Below, one piece after another: positions 7,194-17,416 of a stretch of DNA of 64,000 bases. The DNA is from a bacterium (GTDB taxonomy: Bacteria > CAIWAD01), in the NCBI GenBank assembly GCA_030685015.1, contig JAUXWS010000041.1, forward strand, positions 42,478 to 106,477, given 5' to 3'. Position numbers and translations under genes: made by a program. Within the stretch, counting starts at the first letter, position 1. The number at the start of each line of letters is the position of its first letter. Below the pieces are notes generated by a model that did not search any database, was not told the origin of the DNA, and worked only from the letters and a program-made list of their open reading frames with translations.

Positions 7194-7634
7194 ATGAGCC
7201 GCGCCGATCACGCCGTGCAGCTGTTCCAGGGCGGGCATGCCTGTTCCCAGGCCGTCCTGCTTGCCTGGGCGGTAGAGCAGGGACTGGATCCGGCCCTGGC
7301 CGCGCGGCTGGCCGCCGGGCTGGGCGGCGGTATGCACCAGGGCGGCCTCTGCGGCGCGGCCAGCGGCGCTGTCCTGGTGCTGGGGCTGGTCCTGGGCGGC
7401 GAGGCCTGTGTCACAAAGGAAGGCCGTGAGCCGGTCTTCGCGGCGGTGGAAGAGTTCATGCGCCGGTTTCGTGAACGGGCGGGGTCCTTGGATTGCCCGG
7501 AGATCCTTGGTTGCGACCTGTGCTCGCCGGATGGCTTGGCGAAGGCCCGCGCGGAGGACCGCTTCGCCAGCATCTGCGAACCGGTGGTGCGGATCGCGGT
7601 GGAAATCCTGGAGGACGAACTCGCCCAGGGGTGA
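7194..7634 (+). CDS. C_GCAxxG_C_C family protein
   Basis: A 146-residue protein of the family named for its conserved C-GCAxxG-C-C pattern. Visible are HACSQAVLLAW near residue 15, the glycine-rich turn GGGMHQGGLCGAASGAVLVLG, and a C-terminal DCPEILGCDLCSPDG. Members are thought to be redox or metal-binding proteins, often near electron-transfer genes, but no reaction is established. The start has GGGGGAGG upstream. Confidence 0.85.
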   Translation: MSRADHAVQLFQGGHACSQAVLLAWAVEQGLDPALAARLAAGLGGGMHQGGLCGAASGAVLVLGLVLGGEACVTKEGREPVFAAVEEFMRRFRERAGSLDCPEILGCDLCSPDGLAKARAEDRFASICEPVVRIAVEILEDELAQG

Positions 7635-7799
7635 CCCGCGCGTCCGTCGCTGCCACGTCCTCCGTCCACCGGCTCCGCCGGTTTTCCTTCCATCGGGTTC
7701 GGCCATGGGACATGTGGCGGACGCTTGGTATGCTCTGCCGTCCCCCGACACGGCCGTCACCACCAGAATCAGCAACACAATTCACAAGGAGACATCACG

Positions 7800-8183
7800 A
7801 TGAAAGCGCTCGAGCGTTACGCCGACCATGCCTACGCCCTGCTCCGCATCGTGGCCGCCTTCATGTTCCTCTTCCACGGCGTGCAGAAGGTGCTCGGCCT
7901 GCTCAGCGAACTCCAGCCGCCCATGGGCAGCCAGTTGTGGCTGGGCGGCTTCATCGAGCTGGTGGCCGGCCTGGCCATCCTCATCGGCTGGCAGACCCGT
8001 TGGGCGGCCTTCCTCGCCAGCGGCACCATGGCCGTGGCCTACATCCAGTTCCACTGGCAGTTCCAGTTCGGCGAGGCCTTCCTGCCGGTGATCAACAAAG
8101 GCGAGCTGGCGGCTCTCTACAGCTTCGTCTTTCTTTACATCGCCTGTCGTGGCGCCGTGAAATGGGGCGTGGACAAGGCCTGA
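7800..8183 (+). CDS. DoxX-family membrane protein
   Basis: A 127-residue protein with four hydrophobic helices and the DoxX opening RIVAAFMFLFHGVQKVLG, followed by LGGFIELVAGLAILIGW. DoxX proteins are small integral membrane proteins; some are thiosulfate:quinone oxidoreductase subunits, others act in redox protection, and this one cannot be assigned to a subgroup. AAGGAG lies eight bases before the ATG. The 165 bases upstream hold no other gene. Confidence 0.85.
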   Translation: MKALERYADHAYALLRIVAAFMFLFHGVQKVLGLLSELQPPMGSQLWLGGFIELVAGLAILIGWQTRWAAFLASGTMAVAYIQFHWQFQFGEAFLPVINKGELAALYSFVFLYIACRGAVKWGVDKA

Positions 8184-8247
8184 GGCCGGCGCCCCCGCCG
8201 CCGCTCGATCGCCATCGGGCACGAGAGTATGACAGGAGGTACCCGGC

Positions 8248-9615
8248 ATGACTCGCCGCCACATCGGCATCCTGCATCCCGGCGCCATGGGAATCTCGCT
8301 GGCCGCCGCCGCCCGGAGGAACGGGCATGTTGTCCACTGGGTGTCGGCGGGACGCGGCCCACGTACACGGGAACGGGCGGAGGCCCACGGCCTGGTCGAA
8401 CATGGGAGCCTGGAGCAGCTCGGCGCGGCCTGCCAGCTGATCATCAGTGGTTGCCCGCCCCACGCCGCCGCAGAAGTGGCGGAGGCGGTGCGCGCCACGT
8501 CCTTCCGCGGCCTCTACGCGGATTGCAATGCCATCTCGCCCGAGCGGGCCAGACAGATCGGGCGACGGATGGCAGAGGCGGGCATCGCCTTCGTGGATGG
8601 CGGCATCATCGGTGGTCCCGCCTGGGAGCCCGGCGCCACGTGGCTCTACCTGTCCGGGGCGGCCGCTGCGGACGTGGCGGACTGCTTCGCCGCCGGACCC
8701 CTGGAGTGCGAGGTGATCGGACCGGAGCCCGGCCGCGCCTCCGCCCTCAAGATGTGCTACGCCGCCAATACCAAAGGCGGGACAGCCCTGCTTTGCGCCG
8801 TGGTCGCGGCGGCCGAGGCGCTGGGTGTGCGGCGCGAGCTGGAGGCGCAATGGACGCGGGAGCAGCCGGACAGCCCGACGCGCATCCACCAGCGACTCCG
8901 GCGTGTCACGGGCAAGGCCTGGCGCTTCGCGGGGGAGATGGAGGAGATCGCCGCCACCTTCACGGCGGCCGGATTGCCCGGCGGTTTCCACGAGGCCGCC
9001 GCCGAGCTCTACCAACGTCTCGCCCCCTTCAAGGAGGCCGCCGAGCCGCCCGCCCTGGAGGCCGTGTTGCATGTCCTGAAAGGATGTGGGACTGAGGAGG
9101 CGGGGCGTTGCGGCGGGGTTCTGCGCGTGGTCCGCGGCGACATCACGACCCTGGCGGTGGACGCCATCGTCAACGCCGCCAACATCCTGCTGCTGGGCGG
9201 CGGCGGCGTGGACGGGGCGATCCATCGCGCCGCCGGACCGCAGCTGCTGGAGGAGTGCCGTCTGCTGGGCGGATGCGAGACGGGCGAGGCGAGGGTCACT
9301 TACGGCTACAACCTGCCCTGCCACTTGGTGATCCACACGGTGGGCCCTGTCTGGCAGGGCGGCGACGCCGGCGAGGCGGCCTTGCTCTCTGCCTGCTACC
9401 GCAACAGCATCGAAGTGGCCGCTCTCACCGGGGTGCGCCGCCTGGCCTTCCCATGCATCAGCACGGGGGTCTTCAGCTATCCGCACGAACCGGCGGCCCG
9501 CATCGCCGTGGAGAGTGCGCGCCGGTCGCAGCGGGAGTTCCCCGCCGTGAGCGAGATCATCTTCTGCTGTTACTCGGACGAAGACGAAGAGATCTACCGC
9601 CGCCTGCTCGAATGA
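8248..9615 (+). CDS. fusion of an NAD(P)-binding DUF1932 dehydrogenase and a macrodomain
   Basis: A 455-residue two-part protein. Residues 1-285 are a 6-phosphogluconate/3-hydroxyisobutyrate dehydrogenase-like module: Rossmann start HIGILHPGAMG (6-15), VDGGIIGGPAW (116-126), and a C-terminal helical part with KMCYAANTKG (168-177) typical of DUF1932. Residues 290-455 are a complete macrodomain with VNAAN (308-312), GGGGVDGAIH (317-326) and STGVFSYP (405-412), the ligand loops of O-acetyl-ADP-ribose deacetylases. The frame is open across the junction (about 281-289). A dehydrogenase linked to a module binding ADP-ribose compounds suggests a role in NAD-derived metabolite handling; this is inference. 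RBS is CAGGAGG before the ATG. Confidence 0.85.
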   Translation: MTRRHIGILHPGAMGISLAAAARRNGHVVHWVSAGRGPRTRERAEAHGLVEHGSLEQLGAACQLIISGCPPHAAAEVAEAVRATSFRGLYADCNAISPERARQIGRRMAEAGIAFVDGGIIGGPAWEPGATWLYLSGAAAADVADCFAAGPLECEVIGPEPGRASALKMCYAANTKGGTALLCAVVAAAEALGVRRELEAQWTREQPDSPTRIHQRLRRVTGKAWRFAGEMEEIAATFTAAGLPGGFHEAAAELYQRLAPFKEAAEPPALEAVLHVLKGCGTEEAGRCGGVLRVVRGDITTLAVDAIVNAANILLLGGGGVDGAIHRAAGPQLLEECRLLGGCETGEARVTYGYNLPCHLVIHTVGPVWQGGDAGEAALLSACYRNSIEVAALTGVRRLAFPCISTGVFSYPHEPAARIAVESARRSQREFPAVSEIIFCCYSDEDEEIYRRLLE

Positions 9616-9649
9616 ACAAGCGGCGGCTGTCAGACGGGAGGGGCTTGGG

Positions 9650-10702
9650 ATGACACACAAGCGATGGCGGAGTGGAGAACGGGGCTGGTTGACGGCCATG
9701 CTGGCCCTCCTGCTTGCCGCGGGCAGCGCGGCGGCCGGGATTTCGGGGCACTACGCGGCCACGGCCAATGGCAGGAATCTGCTCCTGGAGTTGACCGAAG
9801 CCACCGACGGCACCCTGGCCGGCAGCCTGGGCGGCTATCTGGATGGGCCGCTGCAGCTGGACGGCGTGGTCGAGGAAGAGGTGGGGATGGGGGTCTGTCT
9901 CACGCCGGATCTGGTCGGCTACTTCCAGGCGGAGGTAGGGGCGGAAGGACTTCTGCTGACCTTGATCGCCGCTGATCCCAATGGCGTGCCCCTGCCCGAC
10001 CAGATGGACGAGATCTCGTTCCGGCGGAGCCAGATATCCCGTGCGGCGCCGGCCAACCCGCCTCCCGTGGCGGCAGTCCCCACCACCGGGATGCAGGCGG
10101 GCGGCGTGGCCGGAGGCGCCAGCGGCCAGGGCCTGCTCGGGATCTGGGAGCACCAAGGTCCCGAGGCCATTTCCATCGCCGTCTTCCTCAGTGATGATCA
10201 GCTGGTCTTCGACGGGGAGCGGGCCGCATATCGCCGCGAGGGCAATCGTCTGCTGGTCCAGACAAGCGAGGGCGCGCTTGACCTGCCCTTCCAGCTCGAC
10301 GGCGCGGCGCTTCTGCTTCAGCACAACGGCCGGGAAACCCGCTTCACACGACTGGTCGAGGCGGAGACCGGGTTGCTCCAGGGACGCTTCTGCTCCTGGT
10401 CGGGATCCTCCAGCTCCAGTGGATCCTACAGCACGACGCGCCGCGTCTGGTTCGACGGGCAGGGCGGCTTCTGCACCCGCAGCGAAAGCTCCTTCTCCGT
10501 GACCACGGCGGATGTGTCCGGCCTGGGGGCGACCAGCGGCGACCCGGACGCGGGGCGCTACCGGTTGGCCGGCGACAAGGTCTTCCTCTTCTTCGGCGAC
10601 GGCAGCGTGGACTGGGCGAGCATCCACAACCGAGGCGATGGCGGCCGCATCACGGAGCTGATGTACAACGCGAAAGTCTTTGCCGGAGCCTTGTGCGACT
10701 GA
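9650..10702 (+). CDS. secreted protein of unknown function
   Basis: A 350-residue protein with an N-terminal signal peptide (basic start, then AMLALLLAAGSAAA, cleavage near residue 29). The mature part begins GISGHYAATANGRNLLLELT, a beta-rich pattern seen in small secreted proteins that measure or bind ligands. Later come a Ser-rich stretch (WSGSSSSSGSYS) and RYRLAGDKVFLFFGDGS. I recognise no catalytic motif. GGGAGGGG upstream supports the start. It is followed by another secreted-protein gene in the same direction. Confidence 0.7.
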   Translation: MTHKRWRSGERGWLTAMLALLLAAGSAAAGISGHYAATANGRNLLLELTEATDGTLAGSLGGYLDGPLQLDGVVEEEVGMGVCLTPDLVGYFQAEVGAEGLLLTLIAADPNGVPLPDQMDEISFRRSQISRAAPANPPPVAAVPTTGMQAGGVAGGASGQGLLGIWEHQGPEAISIAVFLSDDQLVFDGERAAYRREGNRLLVQTSEGALDLPFQLDGAALLLQHNGRETRFTRLVEAETGLLQGRFCSWSGSSSSSGSYSTTRRVWFDGQGGFCTRSESSFSVTTADVSGLGATSGDPDAGRYRLAGDKVFLFFGDGSVDWASIHNRGDGGRITELMYNAKVFAGALCD

Positions 10703-10767
10703 GGCGTGGCCCGACCCGCAGGCCGCGTCGCGCCCCGGCAACCCCTTGAACAGGACAGGAGGATCCC

Positions 10768-12410
10768 ATGCGCCATCAAATCATGATCTCCCTGATGCTC
10801 GCCCTCGTTCTGCCCGGCTGGGGCCGGCTCTTTGTCGGCTTGGAGGATGAGACCCTTCCCGTGAAATCCAGCGACCTGGCCGGCTTTCCCGCGGTCACCT
10901 GGACCAGCCATCCCGCCTTCGAGGTGAATGGCCTCGCCGCCGCGCCCGATGGCACCATCTACGCGTGTCGCGGCCCCTTCACAACGCAGATCCATCGCTT
11001 CCGGCCAGACGGACCCGCCGAATACCTGTGCAACGCCGGGGTGGACCTGCACGGGCTGGGCTACGGCAACGGCACCCTCTACGGCTTCGCCAACTTCGCC
11101 AGCCCCATGGGGATCTACACCATCGACCCGGCCACCGGCCAGGCCGCCCTCGCCGTCGATCTCAGCAGCCCGGGCTACCGCTATTTCGCGCTGGATTTCA
11201 ACCCCGCCGATGGCCTGCTTTACGGTTACACCGAGTACGGCTCGCCCAGCGGCCTTCATTCCATTGATCCCACCAGCGGCGCCATCACGCCCATCGCCGG
11301 ACCCATTCCCGCGGTGAACAGCCAGGGCCGGGCGCTGGCCGTGGGCAACGGCGTGGTCTACCTGGCCGCCACGCGCGGGGACGACGGCGTGCCGCTATAT
11401 GCCTGGGATCTTGTGGCGGGAGGACCGTGGACAGCCTTCACCCAGCCCTTTCCCGACCATCACAACACGGGCGGTGCCGCCTGGTTGCCCGCGCCGGCTC
11501 CCCGCTGCGAAGTGGAGCCGGGCCTGATCGACCTGGGCGTGCTGCTGGCCGGCGGTTTGCGCAGCGGCAGCTTCACGGTGACGAACGCGGGGAGCGGCAT
11601 GTTGACGGGCGCCGCCACGGCCGACTGCCCCGGGCTGGAGCTGGACAACAATGCCTACAGCCTGGGGCCGGGGGAATCGCAGACGGTGGTGGCAAGCTAC
11701 ACCGGGACGGCGGCGGGCGATCTCGAGTGTCTCATCGACGTGGGCGCGGAGTGTGATCCGGTCATCTGCCGAGCCGCCGTCGTCTGGGTGGCGCCCCTGA
11801 CCGGCGAAGCCTCCCCCTGCGGCACGGTGGACGACCTGGGCCACCTGCCGGGAGCGGTCACCGGTTTCATGGTGGACTGGAACGCGGGCGATGTGGGCTG
11901 CAACTATTCAACGGCGAAGGGCACCCCCTCGGCGTATCCTTGCGGGTCAATGGGCAGGAGGTGTGGAACGGGACCGTCTCCACCGCCATCTGGCCTGCGG
12001 CCGCGTCGGGAATCGATCCTGCCGCCCTGGCGGAGGACATCGTCCTGCATCTTGAAGTCACGGACGGCACGGACGTCTGGAACGATGGAGGCGGGGAGTG
12101 CGCCTGGGACCTGGCCTTCGCGGACCTGTCCCACACCACGCGACCGGCGGCCTTCCGGCTGGAGGCTCCCGTCCCCAATCCCTTCAATCCTGGCACCACC
12201 ATTCGCCTTGTGATGCCCACCCCCCAGGCGGCGAGGCTGCGTGTGGTTGATCTGGCCGGGCGCACCATGGCCCAACTTCATGACGGCGCCCTGCCGGCAG
12301 GGGAGCACGTCTTTGTCTGGCGGCCTGGAAGCCAGGGCGGCGGGCTTTACTTCGCGGTGGCGGAGAGCGGGGGCGTGACCAGGACGCGGCGCTTGCTCTA
12401 CATCCGGTGA
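10768..12410 (+). pseudogene. secreted protein with FlgD/T9SS-type C-terminal module, frameshifted
   Basis: The first frame codes for a signal peptide (MISLMLALVLPGWG), a beta-propeller-like domain of repeated YGFANFASP/YGYTEYGSP units, and an Ig-like domain (GLIDLGVLLAGGLRSGSF). Near 11895 coding passes from frame 1 to frame 3. The second frame then gives LQLFNGEGHPLGVSLRVNG and ends with the sorting module PVPNPFNPGTTIRL...GGLYFAV. Reading one more G in the GGG at 11895-11897 would join them into about 547 residues, so a one-base deletion or a base-calling error fits. If the deletion is real, the sorting module is lost. RBS AGGAGG precedes the ATG. Confidence 0.8.
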
Positions 12411-12605
12411 TGGGAGGTGACGGCTCGACGGAAACGGCGTGAAGGGGTGCCCGTGGAGCCTGAGATGCGCCGACGATTGGAGACACAGGCCGGCGAGCCC
12501 TGTCTGGCGGCGGCGCGGGCGAAGGATGCGCCCGCAGTGGCTGGGCCGCCGCGGAGTGGTTGCTGGCGCAGTGGGAGGAGAAGAGCCATTGAAAGGAGCC
12601 AAGAC

Positions 12606-13466
12606 ATGACCTTCTGGTTGAAGGTCTACGGAGGCGCCTTCGCCGCCTTCCTTGCCTTGGACCTGCTCTGGCTGGGCGTGGTGGCCAAGGGCTTCCACCA
12701 CCGCCAGATCGGCTTCCTCATGGCCGACAGCCCCAACTGGACCGCGGCCCTCCTCTTCTACCTGCTCTTCGTGGCCGGCATCCTCGTCTTCGTCATCCAG
12801 CCGGGGCTGGCCGCCGGCACCTTGAAGTCGACCATTTTGCGTGGCGCCTTCTTTGGCGTGGTCACCTACGCAGCCTTCGATCTCACCCGCCAGGCCGTGC
12901 TGAAGAACTGGCCGGTGGCGCTCACCGAGGTGGACCTCTGCTGGGGCATGATCCTGACGGGCTCCGCCAGCGCGGTCGGCCACCTCTTTGGATCCCGCGT
13001 GGCATGGGGCAAGGACTGGTTCCCTGGCTGTCGGGGTGGTGGTGGGATCCCATTCATGACGAAGCCGACCGCAGTCGTGAGGCCAGCATTCCGGTTGGCG
13101 GTTTGGGGCGGACGGCTCCGCCGGGAGCTGGATGTCTGGATCCTGGTTTCTCGGCATCCCGGCACGCCGCGGGCGCCCAGGTTGGTGCTGATCCTGACCC
13201 TGGCCTATGCGGCAAGCCCCATTGATCTCGTTCCCGACGTCATCCCCGTGCTGGGGCATCTGGACGATTTGCTGTTGGTGCCCTTAGGCCTGTGGCTGGC
13301 TTCCCGCATGGTGCCACCGTGGGTGTTGGTCGAGTGCCGGGCGCGCGCGGGCGCCGGAGAGCCGACCTTGGCCCGGGGCGGCCGCTGGGTGGCGGCCGGA
13401 GTGGTCCTGCTGTGGCTGCTGGCCATCATCCTGCTGGCCAGGCGGTGGGTGCGGGCAGGCACGTAG
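12606..13466 (+). CDS. DUF2177 membrane domain fused to a DUF1232 (YkvA-like) domain
   Basis: A 286-residue protein. Residues 1-130 match DUF2177: [24 protein letters not shown], then [22 protein letters not shown] and a conserved [16 protein letters not shown]. From about residue 175 a DUF1232 segment follows: [33 protein letters not shown], with a further C-terminal helix. The two are normally separate small membrane proteins. An internal ATG (13056) stands just before the second domain but lacks a good ribosome site. GGAG precedes the chosen start. Functions of both domains are unknown. Confidence 0.75.
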   Translation: MTFWLKVYGGAFAAFLALDLLWLGVVAKGFHHRQIGFLMADSPNWTAALLFYLLFVAGILVFVIQPGLAAGTLKSTILRGAFFGVVTYAAFDLTRQAVLKNWPVALTEVDLCWGMILTGSASAVGHLFGSRVAWGKDWFPGCRGGGGIPFMTKPTAVVRPAFRLAVWGGRLRRELDVWILVSRHPGTPRAPRLVLILTLAYAASPIDLVPDVIPVLGHLDDLLLVPLGLWLASRMVPPWVLVECRARAGAGEPTLARGGRWVAAGVVLLWLLAIILLARRWVRAGT

Positions 13467-13480
13467 AGGGGAGGGAGGAC

Positions 13481-13801
13481 ATGGCCTGGACCATGCTGTT
13501 ACTGGCGGGACTGTTCGAGATTGTCTGGGCCATCCGCCTGAAGGACACGGACGGATTCTCCCGTTTGCGGCCAACGGTGGCGACCCTGGTGGCGATGATC
13601 CTCAGCATGGGCCTGATCGGCTTGGCCGTGCGCTCGCTTCCCGTGGACACGGCCGATGCCGCGTGGACCGGCATCGGCGCGGCGGGCACGGTCATCCTGG
13701 GCATCCTGTTGCTGCGGGAATCAGCCCACCCTGGTCGTCTGGCGTGTGTGGGACTCATCCTGGCGGGCATCGTCGGCCTCAAGCTGCTGACCCCCTCCTG
13801 A
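13481..13801 (+). CDS. SMR-family transporter, SugE/Gdx-like, with altered substrate site
   Basis: A 106-residue protein with four membrane helices, the size of SMR exporters. The essential Glu13 is present ([10 protein letters not shown]), as are the WTGIGAAGT helix-3 motif and the C-terminal AGIVGLKLL. Gdx (SugE) proteins export guanidinium in exchange for protons. In Gdx proteins helix 3 reads TAYAVW with Tyr59 close to the substrate; here it is TADAAW, with Asp59. A single base change (TAT to GAT) would do this. Also unusual is Arg19 where Gly is common. The fold and family are clear; substrate may differ. GGAGG precedes the ATG. Confidence 0.85.
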   Translation: MAWTMLLLAGLFEIVWAIRLKDTDGFSRLRPTVATLVAMILSMGLIGLAVRSLPVDTADAAWTGIGAAGTVILGILLLRESAHPGRLACVGLILAGIVGLKLLTPS

Positions 13802-13821
13802 GCACACGATGATCCATCAGG

Positions 13822-13912
13822 CCCAGGGTGGACGCCACCAGACTCGGCGCGAGGGGAGCCTCCCGCGGCGTCGACCCTGGGACAAGGCGGACATCCCCGT
13901 CGGGGATGTCCG
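13822..13912. repeat. composite palindrome, second copy of the 3006-3088 element
   Basis: A long stem with arms CCCAGGGT (13822-13829) and ACCCTGGG (13874-13881), extended after one mismatch by GACGCC/GGCGTC, is followed seven bases later by the hairpin CGGACATCCCCG-T-CGGGGATGTCCG (13888-13912). At 3006-3088 the same order occurs: CCCAGGGT arms, spacer starting ACA, then a GACATCCC hairpin. It lies in the gap between the SMR gene and the next coding start. Confidence 0.75.
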
Positions 13913-13947
13913 GCCGACGATCACAGACAACGAAGGAGAGCCCCATC

Positions 13948-14616
13948 GTGCGAGTGATCCTCTTCGGCGCCTCCGGCATGGTGGGCATGGGTGTCCTGCT
14001 GGAATGCCTGGACGACCCGCGGGTGGAATCCGTGCTGGCGGTGGGCCGGCGCCCCTGCGGCCTGACCCACGGCAAGCTGCGGGAATGGCTGCGGGAGGAC
14101 TTCTTCGACTGGTCCGACGCCGGGGACAGGCTGGCCGACCTCGACGCCTGCTTCTTCTGCCTGGGCGTCTCCGCGGCCGGACTGGACGAGGCGGCCTACA
14201 CGCGCCTCACCCATGATCTCACCCTGGCGGTGGCCGAAGCCCTCCTGGTCGCCAACCCCGGCCTTGTCTTCTGCTATGTGTCGGGCCAGGGCACGGACTC
14301 CAGTGAGCGGGGCCGGATGATGTGGGCGCGGGTCAAGGGCCGCACCGAGAATCGGCTGCTGGCCATGCCCTTCCCCTCAGCCTTCATGTTCCGAGCGGGT
14401 CTCATCCAGCCGCTGCGCGGGGTGCGTTCGCGTACCCGGCTCTACCAGGCCCTCATCACCATGATGATGCCCCTTTTCCCGCTCCTGCGGCGGCTGTTTC
14501 CAAACCAGATCTGCACCAGCGCCAGCCTGGGGCGCGCCATGATCAAGGTGGCCGGCAAGGGCTGGCCCGGCCCGGTGCTGGAAGCCCGCGACATCCAGGC
14601 GGCGGGGGGACAATGA
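13948..14616 (+). CDS. NAD(P)-binding Rossmann protein (NAD(P)H-binding epimerase-like)
   Basis: A 222-residue protein opening VRVILFGASGMVGMG, an extended-SDR dinucleotide-binding turn, followed by ACFFCLGVSAAGLDEAAYTRLTHDLT and YVSGQGTDSSERGRMMWARVKGRTE. The pattern resembles atypical SDRs with an NAD(P)H-binding domain. I chose the GTG at 13948, with AAGGAGA upstream; the open frame extends back to 13828, but that part is the palindromic repeat and not protein-like. Substrate unknown. Confidence 0.75.
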   Translation: MRVILFGASGMVGMGVLLECLDDPRVESVLAVGRRPCGLTHGKLREWLREDFFDWSDAGDRLADLDACFFCLGVSAAGLDEAAYTRLTHDLTLAVAEALLVANPGLVFCYVSGQGTDSSERGRMMWARVKGRTENRLLAMPFPSAFMFRAGLIQPLRGVRSRTRLYQALITMMMPLFPLLRRLFPNQICTSASLGRAMIKVAGKGWPGPVLEARDIQAAGGQ

Positions 14617-14933
14617 AGGAGACGGACTCCCCGACGGGTTGCAGCTGCCAGCCGGCGTCCGCCGGTGACGTGCGCGTCCATCATCATGGCCGCCGTGCTT
14701 CGTGGGAAGGCCGCGCACCGGCTTCCGGCCAGACCTGGCCGGACAGGACGAGGAGGGGCGGCAGCGGCTGCTGGCCCGCGTCTCGGGCAGCTATCGGCGC
14801 GGCAACGAGCGGGCCACGGCCCGGCATCCCCGCAACACGTGGTGATGGACACGGCGTTAGGCCTTGGAGCACGGCGGAGTTTATTCGTACCATTGCCGTC
14901 TGAAATTCACCTCAAGAGTTCAGGAAAACCACA
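14617..14933. other. gap without a recognisable gene
   Basis: About 317 bases. An ATG at 14613 opens a frame starting MKETDSPTG with no family resemblance. On the plus strand a 47-codon stretch ending LARVSGSYRRGNERATARH before the TGA at 14843 reads somewhat like protein, but it has only a GTG start and no ribosome site. It could be a gene remnant. I see no promoter or RNA structure that I would defend. Confidence 0.4.
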
Positions 14934-15317
14934 GTGGACAATCCGCGCCTCGTCTTCGACCGCCTGGACCAACGCATCACCGCCTGGATGGCCGAGCACG
15001 GCCTGGCCCTGCTGTGCGTCAGCGTCGGTTTCATCTTCTTCTGGTTCGGCCTGCTCAGATTCTTCGCCGGTCTCAGCCCGGCGCAGGAGCTGGCCACCCG
15101 CACGATCAGCCTGCTCAGCTTCTCGCTGGTGCCGCCCGCCGTCGCCATCATCGTGCTGGCGGCCTGGGAGACGGCCATCGGGCTGGGCCTGGTCTTTCGC
15201 ATCCAGCTGCGCGCCACCGTGCGCGACGGACGCCTGCTGGTGGCCGGCCCCCGCAGTGGCCGGGCGCAGACCGCCCACGGCTGGAGCGACATGAAGCCAG
15301 CGGGAGGCCGCCCATGA
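14934..15317 (+). CDS. small membrane protein, shortened YkgB/DoxX-like
   Basis: A 127-residue protein with two clear membrane helices: [20 protein letters not shown], and [20 protein letters not shown] with its continuation. The motif [19 protein letters not shown] followed by a helix with WETAIGLGL resembles YkgB/DUF417-like proteins, which usually have four helices. Here the text jumps from the second helix to [10 protein letters not shown], which resembles the C-terminal end of the family, so two helices may have been lost by an in-frame deletion. GTG start; no strong ribosome site. Its stop overlaps the start of the next gene (ATGA). Confidence 0.55.
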   Translation: MDNPRLVFDRLDQRITAWMAEHGLALLCVSVGFIFFWFGLLRFFAGLSPAQELATRTISLLSFSLVPPAVAIIVLAAWETAIGLGLVFRIQLRATVRDGRLLVAGPRSGRAQTAHGWSDMKPAGGRP

Positions 15318-16261
15318 GCGCCCGACCCCGACCCATCCAGACCGGCCTGCCCGACTACACCAGCCGCCTGGTCGAGACTTTCTTCACGGAAGGCCCCGCC
15401 GCCCAGTATTTGGACGGCCGGCGCCGCCTGCCCTCGGCGGACAAGACGGTGGACCTGCTGGGACGCATCTTCTCCGTGCTCTATCCCGGCTATTTCGGCA
15501 GCCAGCATCTCACGCCCGAGAACGTGGCCTACCACGTGGGCGCCCTGCTGGACGACATCGCCGCCGGGCTGGACGAGCTGGCCTACCTGGCCTACCGCAG
15601 CGAATGCGGCGAGGACGATCCCTGCGAGCACTGCGCCCGCGAAGCGGACCGCGCCGTGGAGGGGTTCACCGCCCGCCTGCCGGAGGTGCGCCGCCTCCTC
15701 GTGCTGGATCTGCAGGCCGCCCACGACGGCGACCCGGCCGCCCGCAACATGGCCGAGATCCTGCTCGCCTACCCGGGCATGGAGGCGGTCACCGTCTACC
15801 GCATCGCCCATCTGCTCCACGAGCAGGGCGTGCCGCTCATCCCGCGCATCATGACGGAGCACGCCCACCGCCGCACGGGCATCGACATCCACCCCGGGGC
15901 GCGCATCGGGCGCAGCTTCTTCATCGACCACGGCACGGGCGTGGTGATCGGCGAGACAACGGACATCGGCGACAACGTGAAGATCTACCAGGGCGTGACC
16001 CTGGGGGCGCTCTCCTTCCCCAAGGACGAGCGGGGCCGCCTCATCCGCGGCGCCAAGCGCCATCCCACCATCGAGGACGGCGTGGTCATCTATGCCGGCG
16101 CCACCATCCTGGGCGGAGGCACGGTCATCGGCAAAGGCGCCGTGATCGGCGGCAACACCTGGGTGACGCACTCCATCCCGGCGGGGGGACGGGTGATCAG
16201 CACGCCCCAGGAGCAGCGCATCGAGGCGGGATCCACCGGAGAGGGGACGGATTCCCTTTGA
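15314..16261 (+). CDS. cysE: serine O-acetyltransferase
   Basis: A 315-residue enzyme making O-acetylserine from serine and acetyl-CoA, the first step of cysteine synthesis. The N-terminal helical region (LSV-type, around [15 protein letters not shown]) is followed by a left-handed beta-helix of hexapeptide repeats with [35 protein letters not shown] and [20 protein letters not shown]. The motif [11 protein letters not shown] carries the catalytic His. Length and layout match the longer SAT group also called EpsC-like. It begins in an ATGA overlap with the upstream gene and is followed 145 bases later by the damaged cysteine synthase gene. Confidence 0.93.
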   Translation: MSARPRPIQTGLPDYTSRLVETFFTEGPAAQYLDGRRRLPSADKTVDLLGRIFSVLYPGYFGSQHLTPENVAYHVGALLDDIAAGLDELAYLAYRSECGEDDPCEHCAREADRAVEGFTARLPEVRRLLVLDLQAAHDGDPAARNMAEILLAYPGMEAVTVYRIAHLLHEQGVPLIPRIMTEHAHRRTGIDIHPGARIGRSFFIDHGTGVVIGETTDIGDNVKIYQGVTLGALSFPKDERGRLIRGAKRHPTIEDGVVIYAGATILGGGTVIGKGAVIGGNTWVTHSIPAGGRVISTPQEQRIEAGSTGEGTDSL

Positions 16262-16406
16262 TGGGTGATGCATCGCGGCGTCACGTGGCGGCGCCGGGCG
16301 AGGCAGGACAAGCGGAGCAGCCACTTCATCAGATCGGCGGCGCCATCACGCCAGGGACGGAGTCGCCGGAGCAAACACACAGCGTGAATGGAGCAAGGGA
16401 GGGCGC

Positions 16407-17369
<963 letters not shown>

Positions 17370-17416
17370 GGGCGGGTGCGGCCGCGGCGGTCGGCGGGGC
17401 GACTGTCCCGGATCGG

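Noticed and set aside
12417..12605. N-terminal extension of the DUF2177 gene
   Set aside because: The in-frame stretch is Arg/Pro-rich without family likeness, and a good ribosome site precedes the ATG at 12606.
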